From Cardinalis cardinalis (taxonomy: Eukaryota > Chordata > Aves > Passeriformes > Cardinalidae), in assembly GCA_014549065.1 (NCBI GenBank), contig JACDOX010000221.1:790864-854863 (forward strand): a stretch of 64,000 nucleotides of DNA. Reading direction: 5' to 3'. Positions within the stretch are counted from its first letter, which is position 1, and each line of letters opens with the position of its first letter. The notes under the pieces were generated by a model, which searched no databases, was not told where the DNA came from, and saw only the letters and a program-made list of their open reading frames with translations. Made by a program: the position numbers and the translations under genes. Below are positions 12,170-23,900 of the stretch, in pieces.

Positions 12170-12358
12170 AGCCTGACTCACTGCTGGCACGGCCCGGCCC
12201 CGCCGCGGCACTTGCACCGGCCCCGCACCTGCCCGCGGAGCCAGCGCGGCCGCGCCGCCCCCTCCGCCCCGGCCCGGCCCGGGCTGCCGGGGCCCGGCGG
12301 CCGCTCCCTCCCGCCGCGGGGCCCGCAGGAGCCGCAGCGACCCCCGGCCCGTGGTTAC

Positions 12359-12401
12359 CTGCTGTCCGGGGGCTCCGCGGGGCGGCCGGCCCGCGGCTCA
12401 T
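12359..12401 (-). other. 3' part of a candidate first exon ending at a donor site
   Basis: Only the segment from the ATG to the donor can be delimited; the transcription start is unknown and may lie near or beyond the gap. The minus strand reads an ATG in the context 'ccgccatgag' (fair Kozak), codes for MSRGPAAPRSPRTA and then meets cag/gtaacc. Joined to the exon at 9046 it gives a closed 16-codon frame ending in TGA. This could be an upstream open reading frame in a 5' UTR, or be meaningless if the RNA is non-coding. Splice-site quality and the CpG island location support an exon here; the coding role is doubtful. Confidence 0.4.
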
Positions 12402-12659
12402 GGCGGTGCGGGAGGGACGGGCGTGTGCGGCAACTCCGATCCAGCGCGGCTCTCAGCGTCCCGCGGCCAAACCCCAACTAATCCTCCGCGGGGAACCGAC
12501 TCCGCGGGCCGGCCGCGCGGGCCGCCGGGCGGGCATCCTTCCCGGGCCGCCGACCCCTTCCCCGCTCCCGCAAGATGGTTCCCGGCAGGAGCGAGCGGAG
12601 CGCGGCGTGCGGCGGGCGCGGAGCGGGCGCTACAGAAGCGGCCGCAGGACAAAGAAAAC

Positions 12660-12740
12660 CATGTGCGGCGGCGGCGGCCGGGGACAGCGGCGGCACCTCC
12701 AGGTGCGGGGCGGTGCGGGGCGGTGCGGCCGCGGCGCCTC
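12660..12740. repeat. GGC-rich run with G-quadruplex potential
   Basis: A (GGC)n stretch is followed by three near copies of 'gcggggcggt' on the plus strand, giving several closely spaced G-runs. Such sequence within a promoter could form a G-quadruplex and also match SP1/KLF sites (ggggcgg). Confidence 0.5.
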
Positions 12741-13049
12741 CTCCCTCCCTCCGCAGCTCCAAAGCCGGCGGCTGCGCGTCCCTTCCTTCGGGCGGCTTTT
12801 TGGGTTCTCTTCCGCTGTTTGCCGGGGCGTTTGGGGGGCTGATTGTTTTTGTTTTGGTTAAAAAGTCATGCCCGTCCTCTCCCGAGCCAAAGCGGGCTCC
12901 CGCCGGNCGCCGTCCCTCCCGTCGCGGCCGCGCTCAGGTGAATTCCATGGGGGAGAGGCAGCGGCCCGGCCCCGGCTCCTCCGGCCCCGCCGAAACAGCC
13001 TCGCAAGCCTGTAATCCCCGCGGGGCGGCCGCTCCGCTCTGCTCCGCTC

Positions 13050-13314
13050 NNNNNNNNNNNNNNNNNNNNNNNNNNNNNNNNNNNNNNNNNNNNNNNNNNN
13101 NNNNNNNNNNNNNNNNNNNNNNNNNNNNNNNNNNNNNNNNNNNNNNNNNNNNNNNNNNNNNNNNNNNNNNNNNNNNNNNNNNNNNNNNNNNNNNNNNNNN
13201 NNNNNNNNNNNNNNNNNNNNNNNNNNNNNNNNNNNNNNNNNNNNNNNNNNNNNNNNNNNNNNNNNNNNNNNNNNNNNNNNNNNNNNNNNNNNNNNNNNNN
13301 NNNNNNNNNNNNNN
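13050..13314. other. Assembly gap (265 n) inside the CpG island
   Basis: A run of n bases. GC-rich avian promoters are often lost in short-read assembly, so the true first exon or transcription start may be hidden here. Open frames that read through it are artefacts. Confidence 0.99.
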
Positions 13315-13352
13315 GGAGCCTCCGGCAGCGGCTCCTCCGGCAGCGGCTCCTC
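13315..13352. repeat. 15-18 bp GC-rich tandem repeat at gap edge
   Basis: Two copies and part of a third of 'tccggcagcggctcc' stand immediately right of the gap. The repeat probably continues into the n run and may have caused the gap. Confidence 0.75.
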
Positions 13353-13470
13353 GGCGCGGGGCGAGGAACCCGCGGAGCCGGACAGGCCCCCCTGCCCCGG
13401 ATGGCGGCACACGCTCACGAGCATCGGTCGCGACAGCTACACCAACATCACTCTCTAGAGCTCCGCGGGA

Positions 13471-15680
13471 TGAAAACACGATCGAAAGCATCGTATTGTA
13501 TTTAGCAATTTTTTGGTTTTAACGGAAATTTAATTTTCTTTTTATCTATTTTTGTTTCTTTAAAGCGGGAAAAGCCAGTGTCCCCAGCTGCAGGCAGGGT
13601 GGCCTGCTGGGAACCCCGGCTGATCTCGGAGCTTTGCCTTCTCTCTGAGCCCCCCGTGCAGAGACTCGCCTGACTACTTCCAGCACTGAACATTATTGTC
13701 AACGGGCAGTGGATTTCCCGCTCGCTGCAGGTTTTCCTTAAGTGCAGCACACCATTAGTAATGGCCACCGCGAAAATAAACGCACAGATACGTGATGATA
13801 TAAATGATTATTCACTGAAGCACAGCACTCGGAGCCAAATGATGTTTCCTGGGAAGATGAGAGGCAGTTATACACATTGGCACAGTAGCTGCATACGGTG
13901 AGATGTTTCCTGGGAAAGAGATAGGTGCTAAGAGGGGATTTACGGGCTTGCAAGACCATGCCCAGGGAGTGTTTTCAAGATTTCAAACCTGGAAATGGGT
14001 TTCAATCCCATACCNGGCTAGGAGTGCTAATGGAATTAAACTCCCGTGGGTTCCACTTGAATTTGAGCTAAATCCTCAGAAACAAGGTTGACAAGTCCTA
14101 TTCACTCCAACTCCTATGGCAGAGCTCAGCCTGGAGGAGGTGATTCTCCTAAGGGAAAGATGGGAACTACCTATATCAGCCAGAAAACGAGTGCAGAGCA
14201 AGAGCTGTGTGTGCCTGCTCAGCCTTACCTGAGCCAGGATTATTGTTATGTGCCCAAAATCCAACGGCAGCTTGGAAAGATTCACGTATGTCCTGGCTCA
14301 GCTCCAAGCTCACCTCGGCACGTGGGGTGATGAGGGACTGCCCTTCTCCTGGCCCCAGGGCACCCAGGTGGCTCTGAGCTCTCCCCAGCAGTGACAGGGT
14401 GCAGGNGCTGCAGTGGCTCTGGTGGCCCTGAGCAAATCCCACAGCATGTGAGGGGAAGGGGGAATCAGGACCTGACTGTCCACACAAACACAAGTGCCAT
14501 AATTAAGAAAGAATGCCTACCAGTTACCTATGTAGAGCTACAGGATTTTGTGGAAATATTTCTCCTTCGTTCCTCATTCCATCACCATATGATCTAAGAA
14601 TCCATTTAAGTTTTCCCCTTCAGTGGCTTCTCCAAATTCTTATCTGAGGNGCAGTCCCACTGACTGTGGTGGTTTCTGCTGGGACAGTGGGGTGGGGAGA
14701 TGTACAAATAGCAATAATGCCTCACAGGAGATGAGCACACCCAGCACAGCTCCAGAGTCAGAGCATGGCCACAGACAGCACAGCGCTTTTGTGCCACAGC
14801 TGATCCAGGGTCGGAATGCTTTGGTGAAACTGGGACAAGTGGTCTCCAGTGGAAAATTAAAGAATTGTGGCCAGCCTCAGATCCTGGTGTGGCAATGGAA
14901 ATGAGTTCTCCAGGACTGTCCAGCTGAGTAGGTTATCCCCACATTTCCACACCAAAACTGAGCGTGGGTTTTGGCTGTTAAACCTTCACAGGTTTTTACA
15001 TCTAATAAATATGTATTTGCATCTAATAAATATATACTGCAAAGATAATCCTGTGCTATCAGAGAGGTGGTTTTCATCTCCTCTTAGAAACAAAACAGAA
15101 ATGGCTTCAGGTCTGGTCTCTGGAATCAAGAGTGGGCAGTGGCTGAAAGCCATTGCAGCCCATTGGCCATGGATGTTGCCCGAGTGCAGATTCCAGTCCG
15201 CACCAAAAATAAATTGATAAAGGCATTAAGCTGGCAGAGTGTTCTCTGTACAACCAGCACTTGGGGACTCCATGGACCGAGGTGAGGCTGTACCTGAACA
15301 GGCAATTAAATGCACAGTACCAAGGTGTGGCAGCTCATGTATTCTATGAGCAGCCTGGTCAAGACTTTCCACATCCTGACATGGTAAGAACGGGTCTAAT
15401 TAAAGCCCAGGTTCACCACAAAACTTTAATTTGATACATTTAGCCTGGATTAAANAACAGGCTTGTCTGTACTGGATTTTTCCAATGTTAACCACATGCC
15501 ACACCTGAAATCTCAGCACACACAGAATCAGAAATGCATTTACCTGCTCATCTCCCCGGGGCTGTGAGGGTTTATTGGCAGGGCTCTGGGCCTCATTATG
15601 TTAATTATTCGCGCCTTAGAGATAAATTGAGGACTTCTGTTTTCCTGCTGCAAAATTACACATGGACAAAATGCATTGTG
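13471..15680. other. Non-coding sequence right of the CpG island
   Basis: 13480-13900 is transitional. A consensus minus-strand donor (ctcag/gtaagg) lies at 14229/14228 and is discussed as a finding. 15420-15660 is AT-rich and repeat-free, with 'catgttaattattcgcgcc'-like texture around 15600. No gene could be delimited. Confidence 0.45.
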
Positions 15681-15820
15681 CAATTCTGAATGAGAAATTT
15701 GGAGTTCAGAAATTCACTCAAAGCCAAATTCAATCAAAGGGACCCCTCCTCAATTCTGAATGAGAAATTGGGAGTTCAGAAATTCACTCAAAGCCAAATT
15801 AAATCAGAGGGACCCCTCCT
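15681..15820. repeat. Tandem duplication, 70 bp unit, two copies
   Basis: Positions 15681-15750 and 15751-15820 are head-to-tail copies that differ at only three sites. The unit is unique-looking AT-rich sequence and not a known repeat, so this is a segmental duplication in place. Confidence 0.95.
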
Positions 15821-18800
15821 TCCCGCAGTGATTTGAATGCCTTTGGATCAAGCTTCCCCCTCCTGACAATACTTTCCTGTGCTTTAGGTTATGCCTGGAT
15901 AGGTTTTTGAAACCTTCTGTCTCTTATCTATGTGGGACCTTGCCAGAATTTTTTTCATCTGTCTGTGGTCTCTGTCAGCATCGACATTTGTTTCTGCCAC
16001 AACAACAGCCAAATGAAGTGCATTGAACTTGGATCAAAAGTAATTTCAAGATCTTTCACTCTCTGGAAGAGGTTTTCAGATCCAAGTATTTTATTAAAAT
16101 GACCTAAAGCTGCCCAGACAGCAGGCAGGGAAGCAGACATTCGTTTCCAAGTCATAGAGTAAATCCAAAGAAGAATTATCCATCTCTGGCACAAGAAGCA
16201 AANGAATATTGAAATTACAGCAGATTATATTGGATTAAATTATTTATGGCAAACCTCACCTCACCTGGAAGGTTCTGCAGCTTTTTTCCTGGCAACATGA
16301 AAAGTGGATATTCCAATTCTTTGGTATTCTGTCAAAGCCTGGAAACATTTATGTTTCCATTAAGTTGCTAACCTTCCCAGAAGACACCATGGTATCTGAC
16401 TTTGGAGCGTGATTACNGTGCCTTATAAAGCCCTCCATAATGCTTTGAAAACATACAAGATTTTGCCTATTACTGGATAAGAGATGCAGGATCCTTTCTC
16501 CAAGAAAAGAATTTATGGAGCTGTCAGCAGAGTTTTATGGCTGTGAACAGCAAGCCACGGCATGATGTCCCATGCAGAAGGTGCTTCAACTGCAGCCCTG
16601 TGAGAGGTGCAGGAGAAGGCCTGTTCTCCTCAACAACAGCAAAATCACCGCTGGGGTGGCCGTAGAAAGGTCATGAGAGATGCCAGGAAAAGGAACTGGT
16701 GGTGAGAGCAGGTTCTGCTGGATCTGGGGGGATGTCTGGGAGCAGCCAGGGCGAGCACCAACACATCACACAGCAGTGATGCTCCCTCAGTGTCCCCTCC
16801 AGCAGGGACAGGGCACTGGGGAGAGTGGGACACAATCAGCAAATGTCCCTTTCCAAGGGAACAGAGCTCTGGTTGTAGAACATCCTGATTTTTACCCATC
16901 CTGTGTAAATCCCTGTGTAAGTAATGCTTTTCATTTGACAAAGCAGAAAACTTCTGCAGGAACATATTAATGACAGTGCAACTTTTTTATTATTTTTATT
17001 TTTCTGCAGCATTTGCAAAACTAAACCCCTTTGTAATCCCTTCTTTTATGCAGAACAGATTGCAGTTTTAAGCAGAGGCCCATAAACTGCAGGTTCAAAG
17101 AAACCTGAAACTGAATTAGCATAAAAGCTGGAATTCTCATTTAGAGGAACAGCAAGGCAACCGCTCTGCAGGCAGTTTTATGATTAGGGTTTCAAATGGA
17201 AACAAAGATAAAAACTGGGGCTCGGGGAACAATAGGGCTGCTCTCTCTTCCCTATCCTTACAGCTTGGCCCTATAAAATACTAAGTGGTCTCCACTGCTT
17301 CCGAGGACAGAATTTAGCCCAGATTTGCACACCTGGGGAGGGTGGATAATTTTCTGACCCCAGGCACTGTACCAAAGACAAATCCTAACTGCCCTACGTG
17401 TGTGAAGCCATTTCTCCCCCAGGCTTCTCCAAACAATGTGAAATCCTTCAGATGAACACCACAGCCATCTTTCCTTCCCTTCAACCACCACGAGGAGTGA
17501 GAATCCTGGCTGTAACTTTTCCATCAGAAAATGCCTGCATTTTATCTCTTCCTCTAAAACCCTTCCTGGGGTTTGAATTCTGAGTTACTAAAGAGACCAG
17601 AGAGCACGGGTTGGCCGGATGTAACTCCTGGAGACCTCGCTGGGCTCTGAGCTGCTATCCACCCTGCAGTCTAACCAGGAACATAAGATCCTATCTCTGG
17701 GTAAGAGGATAAAATATAAATTCTTCCCCATCCACCAGCACTTCTGTTGTGCACTTCATAAATGCACCACTTTCAAGCTGTGGCCATTATCATCCCCTAA
17801 TTTCTGCCTGCTAGCACGTTCTGCAACTGAAGAAGTATTTAAAATTAATTTGTCTGTCAATATCNGGGTACTGAATCACCTAATAAGAGAAATATTTTTC
17901 ATTCTCTTCTTCTCAGTCAGAAGAAAAGACTTTCTTATCACCAAATAAAGCATCCATTATTGCGTGCTGTAATCCCATTCTGTCGTCCAGGTCATTTTTA
18001 GTCCAGAAAATGCTGAATCAGCACCATAAACCAATCAAGTAATTTCTTTCATTTTCTAACATTCAAGCAAAATAATGAAAATCACATCTCATTTGATGAG
18101 AAGAATATATGACAGAAATCTCCTCTTCCAAGGATAATTTTCAAAGAGGTGTGCCAAGGCAAGAAATNCTGTTGCAAAAACATAGCTAATGTAGGGGCTC
18201 TTCTGCTGAACAGATAAATTCCATTTTTGAATGTCAGCTCATATTTAGAAAGTAGACTATGAACAATAAATCTGTACCTTTAGCCAGCTTCTAAACCGTG
18301 CAAAGACATTAACTTGGCAAAAGAATGACCATTACTTTGATGAATGAAACATTCACCTAAAATATTCATGTACAAGATGATAATATCCAATTGATAACNA
18401 AAAAACACCCACCCCACTGCAGATTTAAATAACTGAGATGCATATGAGAGAAACCGAATCACATACATAAGAGGAGTTATTATGGCACTGTTAGGAGAAC
18501 CAACAAATGAAAAAAAAGGCTTGATAAATATTTTCCATAACAAAACACAATTGGTTTCAGTGGGATACAGCTCTGTTTCTCATTAGTTATCCTTCACTTG
18601 TCAGACAAGTTCCATATTTCACCGAAACCCGCTGAGTATTCTTTCTAGTTTGCTGGGGAAAGTGGCTATACATTTAGCACGTTCCCTTTATGCTGTGTGT
18701 TTTCACNGGTCTTTCTTTAAAACACACTGTACATGCTTTTGCTTCTTTCCCCCAGGATAGTGGGTTTCGACATCCAAGAGGAGTTTAAAAGCAGGTAACA

Positions 18801-20044
18801 AGTCATCACTTTTGAAGCTGCAGAGCAGCTGAAGAGGTGCAATAGCCCCAGCAGCCATTATCAGTGCCTGCCAGGGTGCCACGCTATCAAGTTATATGAT
18901 AAAGCACTCAGCTGACACCAGAAAAATAATCATTCTCTCTCTCCTGCACCACCCCCTTTTTCACAAGGAGGCTTTTTACACTCATTAAATGCAACCTTAT
19001 CTCTGAAAGACTGCAATCCTCAGCAAATGACAAGTGTGCCTAATCTCATTTTCTGACAAGCGATTCTGACAGCACCTTCCTTTTGATTTCTAAGACACGT
19101 AGCTAGACATATATTAATCTGTCAGTCATCGCCCCTAGGAAGGATGGAAAAAAAGGAGAGACAGAGATGAACATTTGTGAATGTGAAGGGAACAAGGCAA
19201 GAAAGGACTAAGGGTCCTTTTCTGGCTATTTTAAGCAACTCAGCTGTGTTTCTCCACTCCTCCCACCCAAACATGGGACCCGAGTCACTCCTGTGCAGCA
19301 CAGCCCTCAGCCTCCCTGTCTGCAGAGGTTGCTAATATGCATTTTATTCCAGGTATGAGTGGGGCCCAGCAGCTGTGGACTAGCAGCCAGCTGTGGGTGT
19401 ATTTTCAGGTTTCCCCTGGTGTTGAAGGCAGTTGGGCTCTCATTTCACTTCTCTGCNCCTCAACTTTCAGCATTGCATAAAACCCAAGTGTTATTGTCAC
19501 CATGGCANGTATTTTAGTTATAGACATGGGACTTCCCAATGCTGGTACTATAAAATGGTAAGCCTTAATTCCAGATTTACAGTTTATGAAGTGTTCTGCA
19601 ATAACACTTTTTTTGCAGCAAGAAATGCTTTGTCATTGCAGGCAGTGAAGCCCTGCCTGGCTTTGGTTGCTGGCCTGGCTGGCACATGTTGGCAGGTACA
19701 GGCAAAGACNGGTGGGATAAAAGCATCAAGATTGAAAGCATCAAATTGGTGTCAGATCTTAACAACTTTGTAGAAATGCTCGGAGTGCTGTAACATGAAA
19801 GCATTTGGTTCAACCTCACAGCCTGGCAAGGTGCAAACTGGAGAGCCTGAGCCACACCAACTCCAAGTGCACTTGGAGCCCAGGAAAAGGTAGGACTTCC
19901 AAAAACTCCTGGATAGAATAGGAGAANATGCATTTCAGACCTAATGGCATTATGGAGCCCTGACAGGGAGTGTGAACTGGGGCAGATTGATGTGGATTTG
20001 CCATTCAGCAAGTGTGCAAAATACAGAACCTTTGTGCAGGATGT
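15821..20044. other. Long non-coding stretch, no gene seen
   Basis: No exon with convincing splice signals, RNA gene or transposon was recognised over 4.2 kb. 17860-18560 and 18890-19140 are AT-rich, repeat-free and regulatory-looking; for example 'atgacaagtgtgcctaatctc' near 19027 and 'gacatatattaatctgtcag' near 19106. About ten isolated n bases occur. Confidence 0.5.
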
Positions 20045-20310
20045 AGGATGNGCTAAGGGGATGGCTTTCCTGAAGAGGGTAGATTTAGACAGGAAATTAG
20101 GAAGAAATTCCTCCCTGTGAAGGTGGTGAGGGGCTGAATGGATGTCCAGAGCAGCTGGGGCTGCCCCTGGATCCCTGGCAGTGCCCAAGGCCAGGCTGGA
20201 CAGGGCTGGGAGCACCTGGGACAGTGGGAGGTGTCCCTGCCATGGCAGGGGTGGCACTGGATGGGCTTTGAGGTCNCTTCCAACCCAAACCATTCTGGGA
20301 TTCTCTGATA
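20045..20310 (+). mobile_element. CR1 LINE, 3' end fragment, sense strand
   Basis: The match starts further 5' than the copy at 25. It includes the 'aaggggatggctttcctgaagagggtagatttaga' type segment that lies in the last part of the CR1 ORF2 region, then 'caggaaattaggaagaaattcctccctgtg'. It continues through the 'cctggatccctggcagtgcccaaggccagg' segment to 'cattctgggattctctga' at 20310. It is 5'-truncated and non-functional. Confidence 0.92.
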
Positions 20311-20769
20311 CACATTGGTGAGCACAGGGCGGTGAGATGGAAGGAGGCAGACCTACAGGTAGGTATAAAAGTGCAAATAAATGAGATTCTACAAATGGGA
20401 CCCAAAGGAAGAAAGAGATTAAGTGAGGTGGGAGGCAGTGTTCTTTATCTCACACAGACCTATTAGTTCTGCTTCTCATAAACCTGCCTTCTCCCTCTTA
20501 GCATGTGAGTCATATTCATATTTCTACCCACCAAATGCTAAATTAGAATAAATTATACAGATTTGCCATCTAACATTTGCTCCCTGACCTGCCTGCACTT
20601 GCAGAGAGCCTCCCCAGCTGGCAGCACATCCTCCTACCTGGAGACATCCCAATGCCACAGCTCCAGCCTGGTCCAGATGGGATCCCTCAGCTGAGAGCTC
20701 CTCTCCACCTCCCTTCCCTTCCTCTGTGTTATATTAACAGGAGAAACTTTATTGTTCATAATGGGATAA
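20311..20769. other. Unique non-coding sequence, no gene seen
   Basis: No feature was recognised between the CR1 copy and the A-rich duplication. Confidence 0.5.
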
Positions 20770-20914
20770 GAAAAAAAAAAAAGAAAAAGAAAATGAAAGC
20801 AAAGTACAAAGGGGCTCCAATGCAATGCTTTAAAGCAATAAAAAAAAAAAAAAAAAAGAAAAAGAAAATGAAAGCAAAGTACAAAGGGGCTCCAATGCAA
20901 TGCTTTAAAGCAAT
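20770..20914. repeat. Tandem duplication with A-tracts, 75 bp period
   Basis: Two head-to-tail copies each consist of an A-rich tract, 'gaaaaagaaaatgaaagc', and then 'gtacaaaggggctccaatgc' with 'aatgctttaaagcaat'. Outside the A-run the copies are identical; the second copy has a longer A-run. Identity suggests a very recent duplication or an assembly artefact across the homopolymer. Confidence 0.93.
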
Positions 20915-23900
20915 GCCATTTTCATAGTAATATCATCATTAAGTACTTGTTTGATGGTGCAAAAAAGTAGGCCAAGATCTTTGCTAATACATTTAATTAA
21001 TCAATACCTGCACTAGAAGATGGGAACAATTAAAGTTTTTCTCCTCACTCAGACAAAGCAGCAGAAAGCTTGTGATCTACTTAAGGAGCTCGTCACTCAA
21101 TGGGAAGATGAAAAGACTTCTTTAGTTTTACTTAAGAGCTGAAATCATGTTAATACTCGAGTGTTTAGGATCTGGCTCTCAAAAAGGCAGTAAATGAGCA
21201 GTGGCAGGAAAGCTGCCTGCTGTCACCGAGTCCCCAGCCTCGTGTTTCCACCCTGATGTCATCAGAACGGGGAAAATCACAAATATATGCTGGAGTTCAT
21301 TGAGCCTGAAGTTAACACCAGGGCTATTTCCTTGCAGAACACTTTGATAGCTGGGGCTGCTAGAAACACCCATCTACTGCTGATGGGCCTTAGAAGAGAA
21401 AATGTAAACCTGACCCTGCGCAGTTTAGATTTCTGCTGGGTTTTTATTTAAAANAAGAAATTTCTGGTTGTATCTCAGCTTCAGGATGTAGAAAAGAAGG
21501 TGTAGGAAGGAAAAGTCACCTCCTCTGGGGAAAAGTGATGGGNGGAACCTGGGCAGTTCCCTGTGCAAACCTCTGGCTCAGGGAAGGAGGGACTTCTCAT
21601 TTCACAACAAGGGTTGCTGATATGGGGATCAAGTAAGAGAAAACTGCCTAAAATCAGCCCAAAATGCAGCTGTCCTTGGGGGTCCCCAGCTCTGCCCCTG
21701 CAGCAGGGGCCATTATCACCTGGGGGTATCACTCTGTTCCCCCTCTCAGGAAACACACCTTGGCCATCATCCTGGGGGTCCACAGGCTCCTGGTGTTGGC
21801 ACATCTCCCTGCACCAACTCACTCCACTGCTTGAAAAAGCTTTTGATAGGGGTCTCATGGCATGAGGAACAGCACAGGCAGAGGGGAGGAGAGGGTCCCT
21901 GCAGCCCAAGAGGCAGGACAATCAACAGGAGACAGAGGATATGGCTGNTTCCCACTCCCCAGAGGAGGAACATCAATCAAGGCCAGTGCAGGCAGTGCCA
22001 AAAACTGAAGGCTGCTCAGTTTCCTCCACTGTTTGACCCTTTGGTGGGAGCAGAACCCCATCCAGGACCTCACAGCTTCCTGCTGTGGAACCCATGGGTC
22101 CATCACACACAGGTGCTGACCGTACAGCACGAGGGAAAGCACAGGCACAGTGTTGTGCTGAAAACAAATTATTTCTTAATATAATNATTAGCAGGAATAT
22201 AAATGCAAATNACCTTATAATTTGTATAGTGAGAACTATCAAGCTAATGCTGTGGCTAAAGGAGAAAATCCCTCCCTGGTCATCACTGGGGATGACTCAG
22301 GCCATAGAGCTGATCTCCTGTAAATTGCCTGCCTAGTTACACTCAGAATTAAGCCCACCAGGCACTTTGCTGTTTCCATTCCCTTGTAAAAATGATGCAA
22401 GAGCCTCACCAACACACTGAGGTTCCCAATTCTTGTGTGCATCCTCACCTCGGATTGCATGAGTCTGCACTCAAAGCTCTGAGCAAGACCACCACATTCA
22501 CAACAAAAAAGGCAGCAATAAAATAAGCAGGTCAATTTTGCCCAATCCAATCTCCACAAATCCAAAAAATCCTGGTCAAAAGTTCTTGGAAAATAAAATC
22601 CTTCTGACACAATTTTCAGGAGGAAACAATTTTCAGCAGTTGGCCAAATGCTATTTTTCTTATATTTAAGATTCTAACAAAACCTAACTTCTTTGTCTCT
22701 CAAGCTTTCTTGATCTCCTTCACTTTTAGCTGTCACATAAAGCCAATTGGCTGCACCTGTCTGCTTGATAAAGACAAGCCAACTGGTCTGATGTATCTTT
22801 AATGAGGAGGTAGGCAAGACACAGTCCAACAAGGTGCTGAACACTTTGACCNTAAGCTAGCAAAGCACTTAAATATCTGCTTAACTTTTAACAAAAATAA
22901 GTTATTTTGAATCTAATGGGGCTGTTCTGGCATTCAGACTTCAGCACCATTGTGTAAATTTGGCTGGATGAGGGACAGAGCCTTTGCAAGGCTCAGTTAC
23001 TGAGAGAGCAAAAGCAGCCAGAAACACACAGGTAAGGTGGTAAAAGGCAGCACAGCTGAGTCACAGGGGAACTGGGGAGTCTCTCTATCAGGAATTAATG
23101 TCTCAGCAGTGGAATTACAGTTGCACATATCCCTGTGTTGTTGTTCCTGTGTTAGCAGGAGCAGGCAGGGTTATTCCTGCTCCAAGGTAACGTTCCATCC
23201 ATGGGATAAAACACCTGCAGGATCTGCAGGGATGAAGGCTTGGCCTTTGCTTCAAAATCACTGTTCAACCCGACAAGAAGGAAGGGACAAACACAGAATC
23301 AACAAATCCAGATGAATGATGGGGAGGTCATGAAGAAGAAGCTGAAAAAGTAAAAGTAATACCAAAGCTGAGCTATTGTTGCTGCGGTTCAGTTAATCAG
23401 CTGATCTNTGGGATCAGCCTGGATTATTCCAGGCATTATTGGAGGAGGTGTGCTCTGAGAATCNAATAAAACACACAAGAGCTGTGATAAAACTTTAACC
23501 TGCTTTGATAATACAGTGACACTCTTCTCCACACACACCTGTAAGAAAGGCTGCCAGATCTCATCACCATTAGTTATTAATCTATTTGTTCCTCTAAAAC
23601 TTTCTCATTTCCCCCTCCTTTTTCAGNAGTTTACTTTTTCTAAAGTGGAACTGATTTAAGGTAGGAAAAAAGCTGCAGCATATCAAAAAGCNAATGGGAA
23701 AATAGGTAAGGAGATAATGTTTAACTGGGAAGGAAGAGTTATTTTAGAAATATTTTATATCATTTAAAAAGCACTGAGTACTATTTTATGCCTCTTCCTG
23801 AGGAATAAAAGTCATAGTTATGAGTCCGGGTGTACATATTTCAATAGAAAAGCGAGACTGCAACAGATACATAAAAATCTCTTTAAAAAGTAGCTCAAAT

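Larger units (their letters stand above)
12170..13470. promoter_or_regulatory. CpG island with probable minus-strand (possibly bidirectional) promoter
   Basis: This segment is very GC-rich and full of CpG dinucleotides, including runs of ccgcgg, gcggccgc and gggcgg. It stands out sharply from AT-rich flanks. A CpG island of this size nearly always marks a vertebrate promoter. On the minus strand an ATG at 12401 is followed by a consensus donor (cag/gtaacc) at 12359/12358. On the plus strand weaker donor-like sites sit at about 12697 (ccag/gtgcgg) and 12937 (ctcag/gtgaat), so divergent transcription is possible. Long open frames on both strands through the island are expected in GC-rich DNA and are not evidence for protein. 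A 265-base gap interrupts the island. Confidence 0.8.

Noticed and set aside
12139..12861. 240-codon and other long frames across the first CpG island
   Set aside because: GC-rich DNA lacks stop codons on both strands; frames overlap in antisense and no domain or splice structure supports them.
12575..13522. 315-codon frame and its antisense partners
   Set aside because: They read through a 265-base run of n, so the apparent continuity is meaningless.
20577..20930. Lys-rich open frame over the A-rich duplication
   Set aside because: Lysine runs come from the A-tracts (AAA/AAG); the peptide simply repeats with the 75 bp duplication.
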